From Amyloporia xantha (taxonomy: Eukaryota; Basidiomycota; Agaricomycetes; Polyporales; Adustoporiaceae), in assembly GCA_036971615.1 (NCBI GenBank), contig JAYKKR010000002.1, forward strand, positions 744,001-808,000: 64,000 nt of DNA. The letters are read 5' to 3'. The position numbers and the translations under genes were made by a program. Under the pieces are notes generated by a model that made no database searches, was not told where the DNA came from, and was given only the letters and a program-made list of their open reading frames with translations. Below, one piece after another: positions 25,189 through 37,727 of this stretch (position 1 is the first letter of the stretch; every line of letters begins with the position of its first letter).

Positions 25189-28100
25189 ATGGGGGATGCT
25201 CAGCGGAAGGAACTCAGTGCTTTCTTCTCGTTTTTCGCGACGTTCGACCTCACCAGACCTGTGACTACCGTCGCTGACCTCTCCGATGGCGCAGCCCTCT
25301 TCGAGGTTCTCTCTGTTATGTACGTGGTCGTCAATTAGCATTTGCCTTCTGGCCGTCTGAGCTTTACTCTACACAGCGATGCAGACTACTTCCGCCAGCC
25401 AACCCGTCCTTCCGCGCAGCCTTCGGACAACTGGGTGCTACGCTTCAGCGCGCTCAAACGTCTCTACCGCCTCATGACACAGTATTTCTCCGATGTGCTA
25501 CACCAACCAACCAGCGCCCTCGATGTACCCGACCTCCAGGCCATCGCGAAGGACCATAATGTATATGCAACACTTATTATGTGCCGTCTTACCATTGCTA
25601 TCGCCGTCCAATGCGAGAAGAACAAGGACATCATCGAGAAGATACAGCGTCTCAGCGAGTCCGAACAGCATTCTCTCATGCGCGTTATTGAGCAGGTCAT
25701 GGCTAAGGTCAAGGTCTCGGGGGATATGCGTATCGGCGAGGTGAGCATGACAGAGGACGACCACTACTACCAGATACAGTCCGAGCGCAGCCGCATACTC
25801 TCAGAGAAAGAGACGCTGGAGAAGGTCTACCAGACATTGCTAGAAGAGCACCGCACACTGCAGACGAACTTCGATGATGCCGTGTCAGAGAAGGAGGACG
25901 CACTAGCACAGTTGAGGCAGGTGCAGCGCGACACGGAGAGCAAGCGAGTGGACAGCAGAGGGGACGCTATGATGCGTGCGGAGATTGATCGTCTCAGGAC
26001 CGAACTGTGAGTTCTTGCTGAATATATGCGCTCGGTATGGGAGGACTAAAGTGCGAGGAGCATGGCAGCCAGAAGAGCGAGGACAACCTGGCCATGGCAG
26101 AGTCGGAGCTGGACAAGCACACAACGCTGGTCACGGAGCTCACGCGGAAGATCGACGAGCTACAGGTCAAAGCGGACGAAGCGGCGCATTTAAAGGATCA
26201 GGTTGACGAGTGAGTGGTACGGTTTCACATTCACATTTGGACTCACCGGTCTGTGCAAGATATCGTCATGCCGCTGACAAGTTGCAGAAGACCGAAAACG
26301 TCATGGAGAAGTACAAGAAGAAGCTTCAGGAAGGTGCTGATCTACGGCAACATGTCAAGGTTCGCCTCTAGCCTATCTCCTTGTTAGCTGCGTTTCACTT
26401 TAACTCCCCCACAGGCGCTAGAGAAGCAGAACGCCGACCTTGTCGACAAGAATGCCTCGCTTGAGGAGGAGTACCGCAAGGTTGCGGCCTTCAAACCGCT
26501 CATGGATTCCTACCGCACCCAGATCGCCGAGCTCGAAGCAAAGACTTCCTCGCGAACCACCGAGCTCGACGCCGCGCGCTTTGAGCTCGAACAGACGCGT
26601 GCGAAGCTAAAGACGTCCGAGGCAGAGCGCGCAAAGGACTCAGAGACGCTCGAATTGTATCAGGAGCGTGTACGCGAGCTCGAGCTGTCGTCAACGGCGC
26701 GTCCATCAGCGTCCACGCGATCACGATCTCGCGTGAATGGTGCAGCGGATGGGGACAAGGGGCAGTTTACGGAGGCGGAACTGCTTGGAAGAAATGGCGA
26801 TGGGGAAGATCGGGAGGAAGAGGACGAAGACGATGAGGACGTGCAGGGCTTGGGCGATGAGCTGGACTCCGCGCTGACGGGCACAACGATGACAGATCTG
26901 AAATTGCAGGTGCGCAAGCTGCAGAGGGAGCTAGAGGCAGTGCGGAAAAATGAGGCGGACGCCAGTCGGGTGTTGGTTTTGGAGAACTTGCTGGACGATG
27001 CAAATCGGATGAAGGCGAGGTATGAGGCGGATTATCTGGCGACGCATCGCGAGAAGCTCGTGCTGCAGCATAATCTGGAAGAGATCAGGAGTGGGAAGTC
27101 GATGGGTGATGGGTACGGACAATTTATATTCATGTTCCTGAATATGAATGTTGACGGAGTTCTCATGGTCAGCGCTGAGGCAGCTATTGCACTACGCCAG
27201 CGATTGAATGAGACTGTCGACCAGCTAGATGCCTTACGGAAAGACCACGCTGAATTGGAGGTCAACTTTGAGAATATGAGTAAGGAATTGACGATCGCGA
27301 AGTCGGACCGTAAGTGCTGTCTCTTCACACTCATTCTCTGCCACCGCTGAGCATGAACATCAGTCAACCTGGTCAACAAGGACCAGCTCGATATACTAGC
27401 CACTCTCCGCGAGTCTGTGAACGAAGATAAGGCAGGCCTCGAGTCGGAAGTCCAAGAGCTGCAGAACCAGATCAAGGAGTTGTCAGATAAGAACAAGATG
27501 CAGCTCGAACAGATCAACGGACTGCTCTTTGAGAAGGTTAATCTGCAGAGCGAGGGCATTGATCAAAGAGACAGGATGCTACAGCGTGAGCGCGCTATTG
27601 GGTGCGCTCTACCACTTATTGAAATGCCTATGGAAAATTGCTCACTACTGGTTTATATAGGGACCTTCGTGCATCGCTGTCTGGGAAGGATGTGCCTGAA
27701 GATATCAAGGCACGCCTCCTCAATCTGCACGAGGAGAACATTACTCTCAAGGAGCAGTACAAGACGGCACAGGATAAACTGGTGAAAGCAAAGGCGGTAC
27801 GCGAGAAAATGCCTCTTCTAGTTCGTGTTCTGATTTTGTATTGCTCGAATTGTAGTTCATCAAGCAGCAAGACAAGCTGTTCAAAGAAGAGCATGCGAAG
27901 AAAGGCGGCGCTGTCTCTTCTGTGAGTCATTCGCCAATCTGTTTCTATCGTGGACTGACCTATGCGTTATGTAGGGTGCGTTCGAGGAAGCGGAGGAGAG
28001 CTACCGTGCGCAGCTCAAGATCTCTGAAGAGGAAATTGCCAGGCAAAAGGTCTGCATCTACCCCGGTTTACAATGTTGCCCGTTATCTGACAGCGTCAAC

Positions 28101-28357
28101 GTTCCTCAGCGCATGATGGCTGATCTTGCCAAGCGATATGCGCGGGAGCAGACACTCATGCTGGGCTATATTCATGACATGGGTATGCAAATGGCAAGGG
28201 ATCATCTGGGGAACAAGCAACAGCAGACACGCTCAGGACCGACAAGTTGGTTGGGCCAGCAACGGAGAAACGTGAGCACATATGAGTCTCTGCTACGTGT
28301 CAAAGCTCATACGAATTGATGTTTCGCTTACAGCTTGGTCAAACGCTTCGTCGATGA
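25189..28357 (+). CDS. HOOK: HOOK family dynein adaptor
   Basis: HOOK proteins link cytoplasmic dynein to endosomes for long-range transport along hyphal microtubules. The N-terminal Hook domain (MGDAQRKELSAFFSFFATFD, then DNWVLRFSALKRLYRLMTQYF) covers roughly residues 1-155. It is followed by a long coiled coil of about 650 residues (for example QIQSERSRILSEKETLEKVY) and a shorter C-terminal region (RMMADLAKRYAREQ, then LGYIHDMGMQMARDHLG) that binds cargo adaptors in the family. A very acidic linker (EDREEEDEDDEDVQ) breaks the coil near 26820. About eleven introns are removed, and the last exon (28334-28357) codes only LGQTLRR. The frame is open throughout. The short leader upstream is open too, but the ATG at 25189 matches the family start. 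Confidence 0.9.
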
Positions 28358-28927
28358 TCTATCATTCGTCTTTCTCACCACAGTTGGATCCACCCTAAAG
28401 CGCTACCTTTCACCATCGTCGGAATCTATATGCAACCTCCATACCCTCCGCATTCATTATATATCCTCAGCACTCTTTAAGCTTGGTTAGTAAATGTATT
28501 GTATAGTTCAGCTACATGTGTTGTCGTACGATGCTGTTGGTGGCAATCCCTCCGTGTTTCTACCTGGTTCGTTTCGGACTGTCGGTGTGGACATTTAATA
28601 CCTTTATAGACCTCTGAAACATATATAAGCTGTGCCATGGGCACGAATGTGTAGGCTAGTACGCCGACTCAAAGGAGCAAGTTGAATGATCAACCCCATA
28701 CATTACTTGTGCATTTGCAATTCCTCAGGCATAGGATGCACATCGCTTCCCCAGGCTACTATCACAACTATCAGTGCTAGATGGGCAACCATCACGACTG
28801 AAACTCACCAATGTACTCAAACCCTTGCATGGTCAATGAGACCATCCTTTTCAAGAGGGCTTGCCCTTCTGTACATGATTTTACGGCCTGTTCGTTGGAT
28901 CTTACAATGTCAAGCGCTCGGTCTCTT
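28358..28927. other. Convergent 3' flanks of HOOK and the orphan gene
   Basis: No gene is supported. AT-rich sequence after the HOOK stop fits a 3' UTR and polyadenylation region. Confidence 0.45.
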
Positions 28928-31538
28928 TCAGCCTTGCAGAGCTTGTGCAGAGCGTACACGCCAAGAATCCATCAAGGACAGTGAAGATCGCCACGTGCAG
29001 CCGTTCTGGCGCATAGAATCTATCGCACAGTCTGCGCACTCGTTAGCGTGAACAACGTATACTCGTTTGCCGAGCAAGCCAGATATGATGACAAGGCTCT
29101 CGATCACAGATTGGTGCACCCCGTTGCAGCGCACGAAAGTCATCCGATGTGGGGCGAAAGGACCACCCTGTTCGCTGAGTGAAGACAATCGTCGTCCATG
29201 CTCTATCAATAGCGCATCAAGATATTCTGAGACACCGCTGTCGCTCGGTTTACGGATTGGCGTGGAACGGTACCATGCAGTATGTCGCAAGAAGTCGGGA
29301 TCTGGAAACTTCACCTGTAAGATGATTTCTGCACAAGAGAACGAACATCGATCGAGTCGTCGATGGTTCTGTGTGTGGGTGCACGCACGCCCTGATATGA
29401 CCCTCGGCTGCCACCAGGACTGTGTGAGACGACCAGAAACAGATGCCACGAGCTGGGCCACCTCCGATTCAAACAATTGCGATTCCGAGCCCGTGTCTAG
29501 CAGAGCTGCATCTGCCGGTTCGGGGTATTCAGGTGCTGGTAAAAGGCTGACGTCGAGGAGTACGTCCGCACTGAGATCGGAGAGGAATGTCTTGTCATGT
29601 GCGAAAGGATCTACATGTCTGGGCGGAATGTGAAGTTTAGGCACATCGGCCTTCAAACGAGGCATGCAATTCGCTTCAATCAGGATCGGCCCAGGTCTGA
29701 TCGTTGGGGTCAGTCGAAGTTCATCAGAAGTGGGATACAGAAACGAAATTGTAGCTTCATGTTCGTCGAGACCGTCATCTGGTAGTTGGTAGAGCCAACC
29801 CCTTATCGTGGAGAATACTTGGACTCTATTTGGCGGTTCTCCGTTAAATTCGTAATCTGCAAAATCAGGAAACTGCCCGATTGTGGTTATGTATCCTAGG
29901 AGGTCCTCGGATGGCGCCGCGGGGACGGCTAAGGAGCCAGGGAGATGATGTGTGTTATAGAACCGCAAGGCAGTGAGAAAGCGAAGAAGTGACACTTTGT
30001 CCAACCCCATGCCCAGAGGTATGCCCATAATGTTTAGGAGGTCCAGGATAAGAGGCCCAAGACGTCGTTGTTGTGGAAGCAGATCAATGGGAGATATGCA
30101 GCGCCCTAGGATACCCTCCAACCATTCTTCGGCATCCTGCATGGCAATATCCCAAATTTTGAGGAGAGCACTGCATTGTGCATTGTTGGACGCACTGGTG
30201 AGGCTGTCATACTGATCGGCGAAGAACCTTCCACGCTCCAAAGCATTCCGACTGAGGATTTCGCATTGTCCACAGATGCATGTATCTGGATCAACCGGCG
30301 GGAGTCTATTCACTAGCTCCGACTGGAATGAATTTATGAGAGGAATCTGGCTGAGTCTTGCGTCGGTGGAATACAAAATATGTGGAGCAATCAGGAATGT
30401 GAAGAAGTCGGAGAATGGTTGCGAGACCTGGAGGAGTCCATACCATACGGGCTGCATCTGCAAATATGACAGCCATGCACTTCTCCATGTCGGTGAGGAG
30501 ATCCTTCCTTATACCAAGCGGGATGTCGCACCAAGGGCCATTTGCAATCGTGTTGAGCGAGTTCGCAGTGATGTGGACAACGATCTCTTCCCATATGTCA
30601 GAGGGCGGGTGTGGACGGAGTCCTACGGCAAGCTTGGTCATTTCGACGACATTAGATAAGGTGGGAAGGTTGTCGAACGAGGGTTTCTCTGAAAATGTAC
30701 TGAGCAGGAGGCATCGTGTAATCGGCTCATGAATTCACTGATGGACGGGATATATGTGGCAAAAGCGCTCATGAATCCACTCCTCCATGGGAAGGATGCG
30801 CAGGGCATCTCCCAAATGGCTGGAGGGAGATGAGGCGATAATCGTGTCTTTCGACATATCTCCGGCCGAGTCTTCCTCGGGATCAACGAGAGGAGGATCG
30901 GCATTCCAAAAGGCATCCGCAGCAATGTCCTCTTTCGAGTAAACTTTGCGGCCCAGACCGAAATTCCGACTTAACCAAATCACACACAGCGAAGACAGCT
31001 TTGTCAGAGGAATAAGGACACGCCCTGGCAGACCGCGTAGGAAAATGGACGGGTTACGCTTCACGTCAAATTCATAGCGCTGATCTTCGGGTAGAGCATA
31101 TGCCCATAGCTCTTCGCGGGGCAATGCTTTATCTTCGTCTACAGCAACGTAGTCCGATCCGTAAAACGGATTAAACCTAGAAGGGAGAGGTAACCTCATC
31201 TTGATCATCTTAGCAAGATCTCCAATGACCTTGCGCACGGAGGATTGGCTCTGAATGTTATCCATCAAATCGGTAGAACCGCTCTGGCCAAGCGCATCGT
31301 GCAACGCTGTAGAGAGAAGTTGCTCGATCCTGTCCTTAGGTAGTCGATGGCCAAGCACCCAACACAAGAGGAGCACGATGCGCGCTCGGGTACCGGTTTC
31401 TCCGAGCTTCGCAAGGCGCTTGAAGTGCTCATTTTTTGCCCAGGTTCCCGAAAAGGACAGAGGAGAGGATACACCGCGGTCGGGATCTGTTGTTCGAAAA
31501 CTGAACTCCTTCCTAACATTTTCCGTCGCTGATAACAT
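28928..31538 (-). CDS. Large orphan protein, function unknown
   Basis: The family was not recognised. Two long open stretches on the minus strand (31538-30735 and 30463-28928), joined by a middle part at about 30680-30450, read as one protein of roughly 800 residues or more. It starts MLSATENVRKEFSFRT. No signal peptide or membrane helix stands out. The central part has a small Cys cluster (DTCICGQCE), and the protein is rich in Leu and Pro, so a folded helical protein is likely. To link the parts, one needs a very short intron (about 39 nt, donor in CATCAGTGAATTC near 30730) and a one-base shift near 30438-30448 (GTATGGTATGG on the minus strand). The 3' end is uncertain, as a donor-like GTGCGC precedes the last 110 bases. 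It could be a lineage-specific housekeeping factor. Confidence 0.55.
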
Positions 31539-32554
31539 TATCCAAAGAAGGACAATCTATTGATTCTGGGTCCGAACATAGGTTGACTGGCCAATCAGAG
31601 GCCGTTCTTCAGGATGTTCAAATTCCGAAAACACCAAAAGTCTGTAGTCAGAAAATGACTTCCCTATCGGAAAATGTCTGAGAGATGTCCGCCCGTCGAA
31701 CATCTCATCTAGCCCGCGGTGATAGGGGCTCGCAGTTCTGTGTACCAGTCGAGATCTGCGAGGACATCGGTCGGCGGGTGCATAGAAGCGATGGCGGGAT
31801 GGATGGAAAGGGCTCTATAGACAAGTCATTGTGCTGCCTCGTTGTGTTCCCTTGCGATCCTCAGGTCAGACTGAATGACCACGAACGCCTCCCTGATTTC
31901 CTTGATGATAGATCCAATGTCGACGGCCACATTTACTGCCATCCTGCCAATGAAAATGGATTAGATTTGTCGGGGACAGGTACAATGGATGATCAGCGTG
32001 CACGCACCTTGCGATGTGTGGAGACCTCAGCACAAGACGAAGTGGGACTCTCGCGCGCCTGGGGTGAGTCACTGCACAACATCTACCCGGTTTTCTATCT
32101 ATAGACAATGTGTCGTTGATACTGCACAGCAAAGCACTGCCTGATTGTAGGCCTCATAATATCGCCAGTGCTGATGAAGTATAAGCAGTGAATTCTGAGC
32201 GCGCCACAAATGACGTCGGACCTCTGAGTAGGGAACGATTTTCTCCTGAGTAGACACCCAGATAACACTCGACTTGATCAATAATGCGGTAGTAGGACAG
32301 CAACACTGTTCAGTACACATCATGGTACAGTGCACAGTGCAGCACACTGGCCCGACTGCTGTGTAGTCAACGGTCGTTGTGTTTACGTAAGACGACAGCC
32401 ACCGACGCGACGCGACGCGTTTACGCCTGAGGCAAAACGTGAACATCCTCTTGAGAGAAGTTATTTCTTTCCACAGCAAAAGGTGAGATGTTCCAGATTC
32501 TGCTCACAAGTCCATGTTTTGCTCAAGTTTATCTAACAGATTGATACCGGAAAT
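31539..32554. other. Divergent intergenic region with a G1/S-type promoter
   Basis: About 1 kb separates the orphan gene (minus) from MCMBP (plus). Open frames of 88-139 codons on both strands overlap each other and lack domain or codon support. The only clear signal is the MCB-like cluster listed separately. Confidence 0.45.
32404..32420. promoter_or_regulatory. MCB-like cluster (three GACGCG units) upstream of MCMBP
   Basis: The sequence GACGCGACGCGACGCGT contains three tandem GACGCG units and ends in a perfect ACGCGT, the MluI cell-cycle box bound by MBF (Mbp1/Swi6) in fungi. It lies about 135 bp before the MCMBP start codon. MBF sites drive G1/S expression of DNA replication genes, which fits the downstream gene. 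Confidence 0.55.
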
Positions 32555-34673
32555 ATGGTTTCCGCATATCGTGTAGAGAGCCTTCGCGATCCCACCGCCT
32601 CACTGCAAGACTTCTATCTCGAGTCCAACGGCGCGACCTGCGACGACTTCCCTCGCCTGGTGTCACAACACTATGCGCGTGTTTTTGATTCACCTATAGC
32701 GTTTCAAGAGGTATGGCTCTCATTCTACCGAACGTGACATACGTCTGAGGGGCCTACAAGATCCCCACTCTTGACATCCGGAATTTGCCAAACGCGTTCC
32801 CCGATAGGGCGCTCGTTCGCTTCCGTGCAATGGTCCAGGACACGTCCCCTTCCTCTGAGATGTACCTTTCCAAGTTGAGCAGTGGGAAGTGTGGTGGATG
32901 GGGAATTAGCTTTGACGAGGATGAGGGTGGTGCGGTGGACTATGCAAACTTGCGAGAGTGCTCAGTCCTCTGGGCTGTCTCCGTCCCTACAGAGTCGACA
33001 TGGTGCACTGAGGAACTTGATGGCCCAACTGAAAGTACGCCTCAAACAGTGTATGTCCAAATGGATCTATTCAGAGTCTCTTTTATCAGATCAAGAAATG
33101 CCTGCGCCCTCCGGCTCGAGGCTTCCCTACAAGTCTCAGCATTCTCACAAGTATCCTCACCCGGCGATGCCTCACGTAGGAGTGCAAGTAAAGGTGTGCA
33201 CTCCTTTGTACGCCTTTAGAACATCTCGTAATCGCCAGTGACAGATCTATGACCCAGATATTTCTGAGAGACTCAAGTCGACAGATGTAGCCACTTTCGT
33301 GGGGATCTTGACCAGCGAGTCGTCCGTCTCTATGAGTTACTCTCCGTCCGATCTTCTCACAGCCCGAGAGTCGTCTCGCAGTCTGAGCGCAGGCCTTGAT
33401 CTATCGAATGAAGTGCCGACGCTGCATGTTCTCTATAACTTGCAGCACCCGTACACGCTCCTCTCGCGACCGTATCCGTCCATGAAGTGGGAGAAGGACC
33501 GGATCAGGACCGAGCTGATCTCGTGGATAGCGCAGGAGGCGCTAGGCGGGGACCATAATGCGGCTGAATGGGTACTCCTTGCATGCATAGCTCGTGTGTG
33601 CGTCCACTGCGATCATAGCGACGACGTCTGCGTTCCTGATTCTCATTTTCTGTGTAGACAATCCCGCAACCCACCATTATTGCCACCGTCGCTTACATTG
33701 ACGCATTTTCCTCCGCCTCCGCCGATTTCCACGGGCACAGCAGCCACCCTGGTCCCCAATTTATCACATGTCCTTGAAGAGCTCCTTCCGTTGACGCATA
33801 CTTTGTCGCTTTCGCTTGACACGCTTAACAAAGATGCATTCGCGCCAGAGAGCAAGGAAGAGGATCTGCATGCAGGTGCTTTGCAGCTGCCTCATGGCAC
33901 GGTCCTGCTCGTGACCGAAAGTGGCGTACAGGAGGGAAAGCTCGTGGAGCGTGGTCAGTCTACATCCTTGCGCATGACTTGGAGACGCGACAGGCTAACG
34001 CTCGTGCAGGCATATTCAACATCCACGCGCTGCAGGAGGTGATGTCGATGCAGACGCTTGCGTACGCGTTTCCGTTCTCGCAGTTCTCGTTCCCGACAGA
34101 CATAAGCTGTGTGGTGTTGAGTGAGGGAAGCAAGAGCGCGTTCTTCAAGGTCCGTCGTCCTGGATAACCTTCTCCGCGTCGTTGTGTACTCATCAATCCA
34201 CTTTCAGACGGACATTTCCGTCTCTTTGACGTCTGCAAAGGATCCCGCATCCATAGCGAAGATATATAAACCGGCAGAAAACATCGTGCTGCCTTCCTCC
34301 GAGAGACTGGCTGCTTTCCGCGACCTCCTGGTGGGCGCACGTTCTGGCAAGGTGCAAGTCAGCGAGGAGACGTCCGAGGTAATGTGCCTCCGCCTTCACG
34401 CCTAAGGTTTCAATTGAACGCCGCTGGCAGCACATCCAACGCGAGTTCGTGCGCGAGCGGCAGCAGGATAAGGCGATCACGTCCGATGACCTCATACGCC
34501 GAATGACCGTCGCGAAGTATGTGTTCTGTCATCTTTGGTAATAGGCGTAGCCTAACATCAGATGTTTTTTATACAGGCTGTACGCGCTGTCGCTGCATGA
34601 GACCACGCTGACGGTGGACGTATGGGAGCGCGCGAAGGCGTTCGACGAGCGGCGGCGGTCAGCCTGCGCGTAA
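32555..34673 (+). CDS. MCMBP: MCM-binding protein (MCMBP/ETG1 family)
   Basis: MCMBP binds free MCM subunits and helps assemble and unload the replicative helicase in the nucleus. Visible family parts in order: the N-terminal MVSAYRVESLRDPTASLQDF, NLPNAFPDRALVRFRAMVQD (the family's FRxMxQD region), VSVPTESTW (family VPGESTW), an unconserved linker, YDPDISERLKSTDVATFVGI, then ARVQSRNPPLLPPSLTLT, GALQLPHGTVLLVTESGVQE and FPFSQFSFPTDISCVVLSEG, matching the C-terminal AAA-like half. Introns are short, one about 40 nt. The model ends TAA at 34671-34673 after ERRRSACA. A donor (GCGTAAGT) overlaps this stop, so one more small exon is possible. The two halves match the family in the right order with no break. 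Confidence 0.87.
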
Positions 34674-35382
34674 GTCTCTAGTTCAGGAGTAAAAGCTTCA
34701 CACCCAGCTGCTGGACAAGATCTTCGGGAGGATATGTGACCTGTATCTTTAGTGTTCGGCTTGAGTACTGTATCCTCTATCGACTTTCAGTTTGCCTCTT
34801 TTCAGGTTTGAATTCATTCATCATGTTAACTCGACGGGATTAACTCGAAGAAAAACCGTGCCAGTTTGCTTCCTTTATTCGTAATGTCGTCGGTAGTCAC
34901 CGTGCCCGACGAACGGCTTGCCTCGATGAGAGCGCACATAAGCAGTCGCAAAGGGGAACGTCGGCTTTTTCCTTTTAGGACAACTTACAACAGACGTATA
35001 CGCATAAGCGAATGTCGGGTTCTTAGCGCCGACTTGCAGCACACACCCTTCACCTGTCGCTCCTACTTCGACGTATTATTTTAGCGCAGTGCTGAATCCA
35101 GGTGAACTGGTGCTCTAGTGTTTCTCATCGCAATCCCTTCTTTTCTACGAATAACGCCAGCAGATTCAAGTCTAAACGTCCAGAAGACCGTCACTGTATC
35201 CTCTGCTGTGACAGGTTGGCAGTAAACGAGTGCTCTCACTGCTCAGCATCGTAATCCTAGCATATTACTCGGCTCACGAAGTGTGCCTCACTTTCAATCC
35301 ATAATCGCAGATTCTGATTCTTCTTGCTGGTCGACTGAGAATACCCATCTGTGTTGTGTGTTGCACACTAAAAGGTTGAAAC
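34674..35382. other. Intergenic region between MCMBP and TRAPPC13
   Basis: A 72-codon open frame at 34866-35084 has no recognisable feature. The region should hold the MCMBP terminator and the TRAPPC13 promoter. Confidence 0.45.
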
Positions 35383-37727
35383 ATGGCTGGACCAGGGCAT
35401 CTGCTATCTCTGAAAGTCATGCGGGTCTCAGTGCGTTGGTCGTCGATTGCCAATCTCTCCTGAAGTTGAGGCTTCATCGGAATAGCGACCGTCCCTAGCG
35501 AGTGCCTGGGAGCCGTTCTACTCGAGCTCTCCGTCGTTCTCTGCACACTCGACTGCATCCATAGTCTCGCTGCAAGGAAAGACAGCGCTTCCAGGGCATC
35601 CAAAGACTCTGCGGGACCTCAGCAATGTAACCGAGGTCCTCATGCTCCCATCGTCCTTTGGGACAATCCAGCTTGGCGAGACGTTCACCAGCTGTATCTC
35701 CGTCAACAATGAAGCGAGTGTGGAAGTCGAGGCGGTCACTCTTGTGGTGGAGATGCAGACTGCCACGACGAAGACTACACTGGCAGAGTTTGGCGGGGCC
35801 GAGACACGGTTGGGGGTGGGTGAGTCCCTGGAGAGAGTCATTAATCACGAAATCAAAGAGCTAGGCCAGCACGCTTTGGCATGCACGGTATCATATCGTC
35901 TGCCACCAGGTGCTCATGCTCCTTTAGCCCCCGTTACCGACCCCAATGACCCAGGCCTTCATGTGTTTCGCAAGTTCTACAAATTTTCCGTAAGTTGAAC
36001 ATATTTTTGCCTGCAAAAGGACTCAAATTCTACTCGTACTATTTAGGTTACAAATCCACTCTCAGTCAAGACTAAGGTGCACGTACCCCGCGCGCCGTCT
36101 GCCCTTCTTTCTAGGGCTGAGCGAGAGAAGGTCTTCCTGGAGATACATATACAGAATCTCACGGAAGATGCGATGTGGTTGGAGCAGATGCATCTTGAAA
36201 GTGCAGATGGCTGGCACGTTGAGGACGCGAATCTCATGGACGCAAGTGACGATGCTGGCAAGGAAAGTTTATTCTCCGGGTCCATGGCGCTCATGCAACC
36301 GCATGACATGCGCCAGTATGTGTACATCCTATCACCGACGGTGCTTTCCCCGTTCCCTGTCGCATATCCTCCAGGCAGCAGCGTGCCACTGGGAAAATTG
36401 GACATATCTTGGAGGTCCTCCTTCGGTGAACCAGGGCGTCTGCTCACTTCGGTATGCATTCCTCCATCGTAGACCTCAGCCATGTAGTAACAAGTGCGAA
36501 ACCTAGATGCTGTCTCGGCGTATACCTCTAATTCAAGCCCTTCCTCAAGCACCGGGGCAACCCCCTGCACTACCTCCGAAACAGCTCGCATCTGCCATTC
36601 CTTTGCACCTGCAGCGTAGTGCCTCGCTTGCAGGCGGCACGCCGCCCCGCCCGCGGTCTCCTCAGCTTACCCAGCGTCCGATGAGTCCTCCAGCGACTAC
36701 AGCCAGCCCTATACCATACCGCCCTGGGTCCCCGTTCCGCAACCGCACTGCGACCGCCCTCCCAGGAAATCAGTCTCCAGTCCCACCCGTCTCACCAAAT
36801 CCAGCGCTGGCACCCACCGTGCCCCGCAAAGAGGAAATCGAGGTGGATCTCGTCGTCCGCCACATTCCCCGCGATGCTATTGTGGTGGAACGGCCGTTTA
36901 CTGTTGCATTCACGCTTAATGTCGCGGCACCTGTACCTGTGGCTCGGCCGCAGGAGTCTCGCGGCTGCCGAGTGCTCTCGCTGGTCATGCAGCATGTGCA
37001 GCCTGCGAGGCAGCCACCTGCTGACGCCTCAGTGGCTGCGTCTGTGCCGGCGAAAGAGGAACCCTACAGTCCACGTTTGACGTCGTCCGGGCTCTCTCCA
37101 GCATCCCCGTATGGAACACCGCAACGCGGCGATTTTCAAGAATTCTTGGCGCGCAAGCTGCTCGTTACGTCTCCACGGAGAATAAATGCGGATGATGATG
37201 ATGATGATGATGATGTGACTGACACGGACGGCGGGGGAGATACACCTGCTCCTCCTGGTGCTCGAAGAGATGATGTCACTATCCTACCCCCGCCGTTCTC
37301 ACAAGCCATGCCTGGTGCAGGCGGAGGGGCAGTTACGTCGCAGGACGTCGTCTTCCTCGGTGGTTCTGCGCTGTTCTTACCGCAGCTACGATTGACCGCT
37401 CCGTCAGGCAACCCCAGCTTTGCGCTTACGCACGAAAGGAACATCAGCAATGTCAGCAGCAGTACTACAGACAGCGAGGCAGACAGTGAACTCGGCGAAG
37501 TCGCCGGGAGCCCGATGATCAAGGTGGTGGCTTCACAAGACTTCGAGCTGTCGTATGTGCCCTTGAAGCGTGGCTTCGCGACGTTTGGTGGATTGCGCGC
37601 GATGTTGGTCGAGGACAGAGTGACGAGCGAGGACGGTGATGATGTTCCTGGATCGAGTTTGGCTACTGCAGAGCCGCGGGTGCTGAAAGAATGGGAGGTG
37701 GTTGGTGAAGTATGGGTAGAGTGTTGA
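35383..37727 (+). CDS. TRAPPC13: TRAPPC13, TRAPP complex subunit
   Basis: This is a subunit of the TRAPP tethering complexes that act as Rab guanine-nucleotide exchange factors in Golgi traffic and autophagy. Four exons (35383-35430, 35486-35989, 36047-36451, 36507-37727) give 725 residues. The start MAGPGHLLSLKVMRVSRPSL matches the short family N-terminus. SFGTIQLGETFTSCISVNNE and VFRKFYKFSVTNPLSVKTKV are the hallmark immunoglobulin-like strands of the DUF974 domain. The C-terminal exon carries a long Pro/Ser-rich insertion, a run of eight Asp and acidic stretches not found in animal homologues, before the final strands (FELSYVPLKRGFATFGGLRA). The stop codon at 37725-37727 is also the start of the duplicated block that runs to the right. 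Confidence 0.9.
37191..37214 (+). repeat. GAT microsatellite coding for eight Asp
   Basis: Eight perfect GAT units lie inside the TRAPPC13 insertion and code for an Asp run. Trinucleotide repeats like this change length easily without shifting the frame. Confidence 0.9.

Noticed and set aside
29067..29633. A 188-codon frame on the plus strand
   Set aside because: It is antisense to the better supported open frame of the orphan gene, with no recognisable domain.
33595..33660. Apparent break in MCMBP
   Set aside because: An intron with donor GTGCGT and acceptor TGTGTAG joins ARV to QSRNPP in frame.
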